Shown piece after piece: positions 57,423 through 64,000 of a stretch of DNA of 64,000 nucleotides. The notes beneath the pieces were generated by a model. It worked only from the letters and a program-made list of their open reading frames with translations. It was not told the DNA's origin and did no database searches. Position numbers and translations under genes: made by a program. Source of the DNA: Ephydatia muelleri (taxonomy: Eukaryota > Porifera > Demospongiae > Spongillida > Spongillidae); assembly GCA_013339895.1 (NCBI GenBank), contig JABACO010000003.1:11577349-11641348 (forward strand), written 5' to 3'. Position 1 is the stretch's first letter. Each line of letters starts with the position of its first letter.

Positions 57423-58079
57423 TTCACTACTTTTTTTCCCCCGGCGGGTTCCTACTTACACGTTGCATGCATGAGAGCAAACAAAGAAAGAAGGGTCAAC
57501 CTTGGAATATAATATAGTGCATCACATCACAGCAGTATAGTACAGTTTGATCTGCTCACTTGCTATCATTATTAAATCACACAATAATTCTTTCTTTTAA
57601 ACAGCTAAGTATCTGAACTGGCATGTGAGCAACACCCAGTCTCTCAGCCAGGTTGTTTTGAAAGGCGAGGGGACCCCTATAAAAGAAGTGGTAGTGGAGG
57701 AGAGGAGGTATTAGTAGTGAAGGAACAACATTATATGCTCAGACCACAAATGCCCTTAACTACCCAGAGCATCATGATATTTAACGCCATTTTCTAATGC
57801 CTAGCCTAACACGCTTTTCATTAAACCACTATGGATTACCAGCTACGAAAATTGGTTTATCAAGATCAACCGAAGCATAGCACCCCCGGCCCCCCCCAGA
57901 TCATGAAACTATCCTCACATGATTCAAAGCCCTCTCTTGACTGAAGGTACATGTACGCATGTGTTCTCCAAAGCCAGTAGCAAAGGCATCAGATTATGTC
58001 TGTCCTTGATGTGAGTATGTATATGATTAAAGCAATTGGCCATTCACACCAAAGATGCTTAACAGATTGCTTGCCATTT

Positions 58080-58165
58080 TCATAAGTGGTGTGCAAAAGC
58101 ACCACCAATGAGTACAGCACAGAATAGGTCTACCATCATGGCCAAACTGTATCCATGATATCCAG
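58080..58165 (-). pseudogene. Ldh_2-family dehydrogenase, third fragment
   Basis: After acceptor GCCCCAACACAG the minus strand reads GYHGYSLAMMVD then LFCAVLIGGAFAHHL and TGA. GGxKGYGLAxMVExLxGxLxGAxF is a signature of the malate/L-lactate (and ureidoglycolate) dehydrogenase family Ldh_2, an NAD(P)-dependent oxidoreductase fold. The stop falls where the family continues for about 100 more residues. Its phase does not match exon 59190-59252, so at least one exon in between is missing or hidden. Confidence 0.6.
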
Positions 58166-58184
58166 CTGTGTTGGGGCAAAGAGG

Positions 58185-59100
58185 TGGAGAAGGAAGTGAT
58201 TCGTGAAGGAGGGGTAGGAAGAAGAGTGAGAGAGGAGAGAGGAAGGGAAGGGAAGGGAGAAGGGGGAGAGAAGGGGAAGGGAGGATGGGAGGTGAAGGGA
58301 GGAGGGTAAGGGAGGATGGGGGTGAAGGGAGGAGGGGAAGGGAGGATGGGAGGTGAAGGGAGGAGGGGAAGGGAGGATGGGAGGTGAAGGGAGGATGGGA
58401 GGTGAAGGGAGGATGGGAGGTGAAGGGAGGATGGGAGGTGAAGGTGAGGGAGGGGAAGGGAGGATGGGAGGTGAAGGGAGGATGGGAGGTGAAGGGAGGA
58501 GGGGAAGGGAGGATGGGAGGTGAAGGGAGGATGGAGGTGAAGGGAGGAGGGGAAGGGAGGATGGGAAGGGAGGATGGGAGGTGAAGGAGGATGGGAGGGG
58601 AGGATGGAAGGGGAGGATGGAAGGGGAGGATGGAAGGGGAAGGGAGGAGGGGAATGGAGGATGGGAGGTGAAGGGAGGAGAGGAAGGAGGATGGGAGGGT
58701 GAAGGGAGGAGGGGAAGGGAGGAGGGGAAGAGAAGAGGGGAAGGGAGGAGGGGAAGAGAAGAGGGGAAGGGAGGAGGTGAAGGGAGGATGGGAGGTGAAG
58801 GGAGGAGGGGAATGGCGGATGGGAGGTGAAGGGAAGAGGGGAAGGAGGATGGGAGGTGAAGGGAGGAGGGAAAGGGAGGATGGGAGGTGAAGGGAGGAGG
58901 GAAAGGGAGGATGGGAGGTGAAGGGAGAATGGGACAGAGGATGGGAAGTGAAGGGAGGAGGTGAAGGGAGGGGGAAGGAGAAGAGAAAGGGGGAGGAGGG
59001 GAATGGAGAAGGGAAGGGGGAGAGGGGAAGGGAAGGAAGAAGAGAGGATGAGACAGGAGGAGAGAGGATGAGACAGGAGGAAAGAGGACGAGCAAAGGAT
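58185..59100. repeat. Purine-rich ~19-bp minisatellite (GGAGGATGGGAGGTGAAG)
   Basis: About 900 bp of A/G-only plus-strand repeats with irregular GGAGGGGAAG insertions. The minus-strand Pro/Ser-rich ORFs across it (375 and 404 codons) are artefacts. It lies between fragments of the Ldh_2-like gene, in the position of an intron. Confidence 0.93.
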
Positions 59101-59189
59101 GGGATAGCAAGCACAACATCACACCTGTACAGATAACTCGGCAACATATCTGTGGAACATAGCACACACAAACATACACATACACCCAC

Positions 59190-59377
59190 CCTTCCAGAGT
59201 GTTCCACTCATTGTGGTAGGATGGTTTTCCCTTTCCTTTTCTCCATCTCCACCTAGCAACATTGGCCAAGAACATATTTGAATGAAAACAATATACCTTC
59301 CTCTGAGCAGCAGTGCTTGTGGCCATGTCAAGAACAAAGCTTTGTAGCAACTACTATGGGGTTAGTTCCAAGAATGC
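59190..59377 (-). pseudogene. Ldh_2-family dehydrogenase, broken 5' fragments
   Basis: Minus strand. A piece reading SILGTNPIVVATK (to about 59340) is followed in another frame by FVLDMATSTAAQRK ending at donor GTATAT (59297). After a 44-nt intron comes 59252-59190, reading VEMEKRKGKTILPQ, TGA, VEHSGR, donor GTGGGTG. GTNPI, FVLDMATS and KVExxxRKGxxIP are consecutive landmarks of the Ldh_2 family. The TGA sits where the family usually has tryptophan. Upstream, ISFTN and YAMQSG-like pieces (59400-59520) appear in shifted frames. The gene looks decayed, unless base errors cause the shifts. Confidence 0.6.
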
Positions 59378-59537
59378 TCTGTCATAGGAGAGACATGAGT
59401 TATGGGGTTACACGCATTTGTGAAGGATATTCCCGTTGATAGAGGAGCAACCATGCATTGAACACAACAGAACTCACTTATAAATGGTCCTACCAGCAGG
59501 CCATCGGCCAGATTGCATAGCGTACTGAGCATACATG

Positions 59538-59564
59538 GGGGGGGGGGGGGGGGGGGTGGGGGGG
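59538..59564. repeat. Poly(G) run
   Basis: About 18 G, a T and five G; one of many G/C homopolymers in this window. Confidence 0.9.
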
Positions 59565-59628
59565 ATACAGATAACATTGTAAATCGCAGACGACTTGCAA
59601 GAACACACGCAAAGGATATACCGTTCCC

Positions 59629-60340
59629 TTGCGCGCGAATAAACTTGGATATTGCACCCAAACGGTATACTCCTACCTCTCTTTGTTTCATGCGCTTCTT
59701 GAATACTGTCACACTCCTCACATTCATCTTGCGACTCGTCTACACAACTTTCGTCAAAAAATGGCTTCTACTATTACATGTACACGTGTTTCCGGTGCAG
59801 CTATTAATAGAGCCAGGGCACCCTTCTAGATTTGGAATAGCATCTGGCCACGACCTCCATACAAGGCATTAGAAGCTGATAAAATCTGTTGTGGGCTATG
59901 TGTTAACATAACTAAGTTTGCTAAAGATCGAAATTGTGTTCAGTATAACTCAAAATAGGAAAGTAATAGTACCAAACAAATTCGGCAGAAAGTTTCTAAC
60001 TTACCTCCTACAGTTCCTTTTGATAACCGCAAACATTACGCTTCAATCGTGACAAAGATACAGTGCAATAAACCTCTTATCCGAGCGAATCTTATCTTAT
60101 CAGATCCGGAAGATGGAATACCGTTTTTTCCACATTTTAAGGTTCTAGTGTGGGAACGAGTGAGCGTTATCTCTGTCTTTCTAAGCGTCGGCAGTTTTAC
60201 TATATTGTAGGTAATCGTTGGCTGTATCCAAATATGCTCGCTAAAGTCCAACTGATTCTACGGCACATCGGCAATAGTGGAATCGGGTATTTTGCTAATC
60301 GTATTCATCACACATCAAATCCTACACAGGACCTACTAAC
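59629..60340 (+). pseudogene. Possible decayed ORF, unidentified
   Basis: One plus-strand frame is almost continuously open from about 59629 to 60215, interrupted by TAG at 59827 and again at about 59936. It includes ALEADKICCGLCVNITKFAK and LPPTVPFDNRKHYASI. At about 60150 another frame takes over (ERYLCLSKRRQFYYIVGNRW). The pattern suggests an old coding sequence with stops and a frameshift, perhaps from a transposon. I do not recognise the family; chance is possible. Confidence 0.25.
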
Positions 60341-60792
60341 GTAGGTCCTGATATAGCTGGACCACACAAAGCCTTCCATTTGAGTTGTTGCTGAAGTGTT
60401 TTCACTGGTGCATGTTGGAAGGGTGGCTGACAAAGTCCACGACATGATGGGTCCAGTCCCTGGTCCACACCAGGTGGTCATGTACGTATGCCTTCACCCA
60501 CTGCCTCTCCTGGCAGACAACTGAGTTACATGTGGGAGAAGTGTTACATGTAGATGTAGTAGGAGCAGAGAATAATTATTAAAGTGACTACAATTGTCAC
60601 ATCCTGTGGTGTTCCACAATGACCCACCTTCATTAGTTCGAACAACTCCTTCTAAGGCAGAGGGTTTGGTTGTACACACATGCATCATAGACACCACCTC
60701 CTTCTAACTGTACATATAGCTATACCCTTCATGTATCTTTCCTGTAACTGCCACAACCTAATTTAGAGTACTCTCTAAATTTTCATGCTTCA

Positions 60793-60988
60793 CAAGACTA
60801 TCTCCCTCACCTTCACAAGGCTATCTCCCTCCACCTTCACAAGGCTATCTCCCCTCCACCTTCACAAGGCCATCTCCCCTCCACCTTCACAAGGCTATCT
60901 CCCCTCCACCTTCACAAGGCTATCTCCCCTCCACCTTCACAAGGCTATCTCCCCTCCACCTTCACAAGGCTATCTCCCCTCCACCTTC
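60793..60988. repeat. 25-bp minisatellite (CTATCTCCCCTCCACCTTCA)
   Basis: About eight copies of CTCCCCTCCACCTTCACAAGG(C)TAT with few changes. Confidence 0.93.
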
Positions 60989-61337
60989 CCACAGTATATA
61001 TGTATTGGCGCTAATAAATTTTCTGAAAGCTACCACATGTATTACTCACGTGATGTATCCTTATAAGGTTCCACTATTTGGCTTCTTTGCTAATTGGTAG
61101 TTTTCATTCTGTAGAAATAAAAAGTATATGCACACACAGATAAATAAGCACCATTAGTGGCAATAAAAGGACCCAAAAAAAACAAAATATATGGTATCAG
61201 GTTTGCATATAAGAGCATACCCATCTTAAAGTATAACACAGGGGTGGCGGAAGGTTCTTATATTTGGGGGTGCCTATTATTAATTCATAACACAGTGACC
61301 TATCAACACAAATTTATTTTTCAGCAAACACTCCAAA

Positions 61338-61734
61338 CTAATGTTTTCGTTCATTATTTGCCAAGATGAACTCCTTAGCAATATCAACCAAATTTATCGT
61401 GTCTGTTAGTTCTTTGTGGACGTGAAGCAGAAAGCAATTGTTCAATCGCTTCTCTGTTATTGTTGATCTGATGTAAGTAAGTAGTCGCTTCATAGCAGAA
61501 AAGTTTCTTTCCGAAGTACTGGACATTAGGCCATTCCATACATGTAATCAACTCTCGCAGTTGGAGTGATGCAGCACAAGGTAATGAAATGAGAAACGGC
61601 ATTACTGTGAGTGAAATTGTTGCGTGGGCAGACTTCAACAATCTTTCTTCCTGTCTTACTAAATAACAGACCATGACTCTATCCAGGAGGTACAGATTGG
61701 ATATTTTGGTTAAACTTACAAGACTTGCCTCCAC
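61338..61734 (-). pseudogene. hAT transposase C-terminal dimerisation domain remnant
   Basis: Minus strand. The 61526-61338 frame reads SERNFSAMKRLLTYIRST then ITEKRLNNCFLLHVHKEL, the hallmark C-terminal hAT dimerisation motif (A/SxERxFSxxKxxxxxxRsxxxxxRLxxLxLL). The preceding part, ending MPFLISLPC, lies in the overlapping frame 61734-61384. The two are out of frame and separated by about 55 bp of extra sequence, so this is a broken fragment without the catalytic core. It is close to the ZMYM/TTF-zinc-finger type of hAT by its FSAMKR and LRST words. Confidence 0.75.
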
Positions 61735-62857
61735 CTTTGCCTACCACAAACGAAAATGTCTTGTAACTTACTGATGAAAATGATTACAATAGAGGCATTG
61801 GCTTGTTTAAAAAAGGAATTTATGCACCCTCCTATAGTTGTGTAACCAATGTTTGATTCAGTAATACTCAAGGTGGTGGGAAACTTGATCAGTCGTTTAT
61901 AAAAGACCATTCCAAATTACTCTTTATAAATGGATGAGTTTTCTGATTATATGTTTTTCCAATCAAAAACATTCTGTAGGAGGGAATATTCAATATCCAC
62001 AAATGCCCCAAACTTTCTACGTGTTTCTCATGGATGCGGTGTTAAAACCAACACAAGCCGTTCTATAGGATCCATGCAGATTCATGTACATGTACATATA
62101 CACTCCGAACGTGATCGTGCCTTACAGGGCTTAAAAATAAGGTTGGAGCAGCTGAATAGACCTACTAGTGGTAGTACAAATAAACTACAATTGCATCTAT
62201 AGCCACCCATGCACATGCACAACAGTCGAAATCAAACACACATGTATAACAGGCTTATCGATATGCGTCGTTTAGTTTGAAAACCTATATCATGGCAGGG
62301 CACATCATGCCATGCCCATGCAGCATTTCTCAATTTATTGTTGTTACAAAGAGTGATCACGGAAGTGAAGGTAAAAGGGAAAGGGTCATGAATATGTCCC
62401 ACTCCAGCCCTAATATTCCCTACTAACAGCATTTATTCTTTCCATTTTGATAACAGGACTTTCCTCAGGAAGCATCAATGTCTTGAAACACCTTCCGTTT
62501 TTAATCGAGATCCATACATGTCTATGGAAACAGAAATTCTTATGAAGAAACGTCAAGATCAGGGATAAAAGAATAATTAATGATAGAGGTATACTGTATC
62601 AGTTCTTTTGGCATCTTTTCCTGAGTTACAGTAATCAAAAGAGTGTCATCCTCCATACATTTCAATGGACTTGTGCACAGTAATGAAACAGAACAAAAAA
62701 CTCATAAACTCATCAAGAATTACTAATGAGGGTGTGGACATGTATATTTCTAATCATGGCAATTATCACAATAATCGCCTCAAAATAACAATTTTTGTTT
62801 CCCCTCCAGTACTTTGTTTATCCTTCCTGCCTCTCTTAGCTGCAAATGGCTTGATAC
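61735..62857. other. No recognised gene
   Basis: A plus-strand ORF of 90 codons (61930-62202) and small ORFs show no domain. The left part may be more of the decayed hAT element. Confidence 0.3.
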
Positions 62858-63845
62858 GTGTCTGAGTTATTGGTTGGCCAAAAGACCGTTGAGTTGTTCA
62901 AAGCAATGCAGGGGAGTCATTTTCAGGGCCATAATAAGGCTTGGCCTTCTGTATACCTTGCTGCTGCAGCAATATAGAGGCCTCTGCAATTACAGACGTA
63001 TGTATACACATACGCGTAACCCCTAATATTATATTGCATTTCTTTTCCTTTGTAGGATTTACTGTATATGCTAGGTTATATACTATTGTGGACACTACAA
63101 ATTGTCGAAAAGTATATTTGGCAAGTTAGGAGTTTAGGTATACAATACTTTCATTCTCAGTGATACATGTACAAAAAGGAGTGCCCTAATACAATTATGG
63201 ATAAGTCCTCGTACACCCGCAGCTCCAACATTAGGATGCCTTGAAGCACACCAACAGGAATGCTTGGAGGTGTTGTGCTGCAAGTGGATTGTGGTGGCCC
63301 TGCATTTTTGCTGTGACTATACAGAACTGAAGGATCTTCCTGCACTGAACAAATTCAATAATGATGTGTCTTAAACTTTGTCCCAGTGCAGCAGGCTTTA
63401 TGAACAAGGCTAATGCAGCACAACACCTCCAAGCATTCCTGTTGGTGTGCTTCAAGGCATCCTAACGTTGGAGATGCACTGGCTCACACAAAACCGAGTG
63501 TACAAGGACTTATCTACAATTGTATCAGGGTACTCCTTTTTGTACAAGTATCACATGAGAATGAAATTTGAACAAAGTATTGTATACCTAAACTCCTAAC
63601 TTGCATGCCAAAATACTTTTAGACAATACATAGAAGTATTAACATACACACTAAACCCAACAAAGAAAAATGAGTGCAATAGAATGCTGTACATGTATGT
63701 GTACATACGTAGGCGCATAACTCCAGCCTCTACAGCAACAAGGTATACAGAAGGCCAAGCCTTATTATGGCCTCTGAAAATGACTCCCCTGCATTGCTTT
63801 GAACAACTCAATGGTACTTTTGGCCAACCAATAACTCAGACTCAT
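62858..63845. repeat. ~1-kb inverted duplication (arms ~420 bp)
   Basis: The left arm 62858-63282 (GAGTTATTGGTTGGCCAAAA ... CAACAGGAATGCTTGGAGGT) recurs inverted at 63414-63845 with visible point changes and small indels. Both arms keep an open stretch around TTPPSIPVGVLQGIL and VYxDLSxIVxGxSFLY, reading outward. The short region between the arms also pairs (CCTGCACTG/CAGTGCAG). Confidence 0.85.
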
Positions 63846-64000
63846 ATCCAGCCAGGGATTTACCGCCAAATTTGCAACAGGGGGTGGGTTCGGAATATGT
63901 ATAAATATAAGGGGTGGGCAAAAATAAAAGTCTTCCCCCCGCACCAAATGACATGCCATGCAGTTTTGTTTTGACATGGCATGTGTAAACCAGGGGGTGG

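Noticed and set aside
57596..57675. Minus-strand piece reading NNLAERLGVAHMPVQIL, resembling homeodomain helix 2
   Set aside because: The essential WFxNRR recognition helix does not follow, there is no usable donor site, and the similarity is too short.
58080..59350. Pro/Ser-rich minus-strand ORFs of 375 and 404 codons
   Set aside because: They are the complement of the purine minisatellite; only their ends overlap real Ldh_2-like pieces.

Overview
The window looks like animal nuclear DNA, most likely from a sponge (demosponge). The reasoning is inference: protein-coding exons are split by very short GT-AG introns (44, 54 and 66 nt where both sides can be read), the DNA is AT-rich and crowded with small inverted-repeat transposons, and the only long intact gene encodes a secreted beta-helix plus multi-membrane-span protein of a type that is expanded in sponges. 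No bacterial operons, tRNA, rRNA or CRISPR array were found. One 100-bp run of N at 8055-8154 is an assembly gap.

Layout. 1-7.7 kb: the 3' half of a minus-strand MED25-like Mediator gene (five phase-0 exons, 5554 down to 1863), ending in a glutamine-rich tail built from about 23 copies of an octapeptide. 8.15-10.74 kb: about 16 copies of a ~165-bp satellite abutting the gap. 11.4-18.56 kb: CA and CCTCACCTC repeats, then a 6.4-kb array of a 27-bp unit that switches strand twice. 18.85-19.52 kb: plus-strand exons of a RasGEF catalytic domain, followed by an exon encoding a membrane span. 22.53-27.81 kb: a complete Ty3/gypsy LTR retrotransposon (220/218-bp LTRs, tRNA-Leu primer site) with two frame breaks. 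29.1-31.2 kb: inverted-repeat elements, including one with an 8-bp target duplication. 31.42-35.32 kb: the intact 1298-aa beta-helix/multi-span gene. 36.1-43.05 kb: nested foldback and duplicated modules, one interrupted by a mariner-like MITE for which a paralogous empty site exists nearby. 43.1-51.1 kb: poly(G), tetranucleotide and G-run-ended transposons, again with an 8-bp target duplication and an empty site. 51.3-57.4 kb: foldback MITEs and an ankyrin-repeat exon. 58.08-59.38 kb: broken pieces of a malate/L-lactate dehydrogenase (Ldh_2 family) gene around a purine-rich minisatellite. 61.3-61.7 kb: a hAT transposase remnant. 62.86-63.84 kb: a ~1-kb inverted duplication.

The host genes have unrelated roles (transcription, small-GTPase signalling, cell surface, metabolism); nothing suggests they act together. 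The window is best read as a gene-poor region shaped by transposons and tandem repeats. Several breaks (retrotransposon frames, LTR differences) are one-base indels in homopolymer runs, so some apparent pseudogenisation may be sequencing error.
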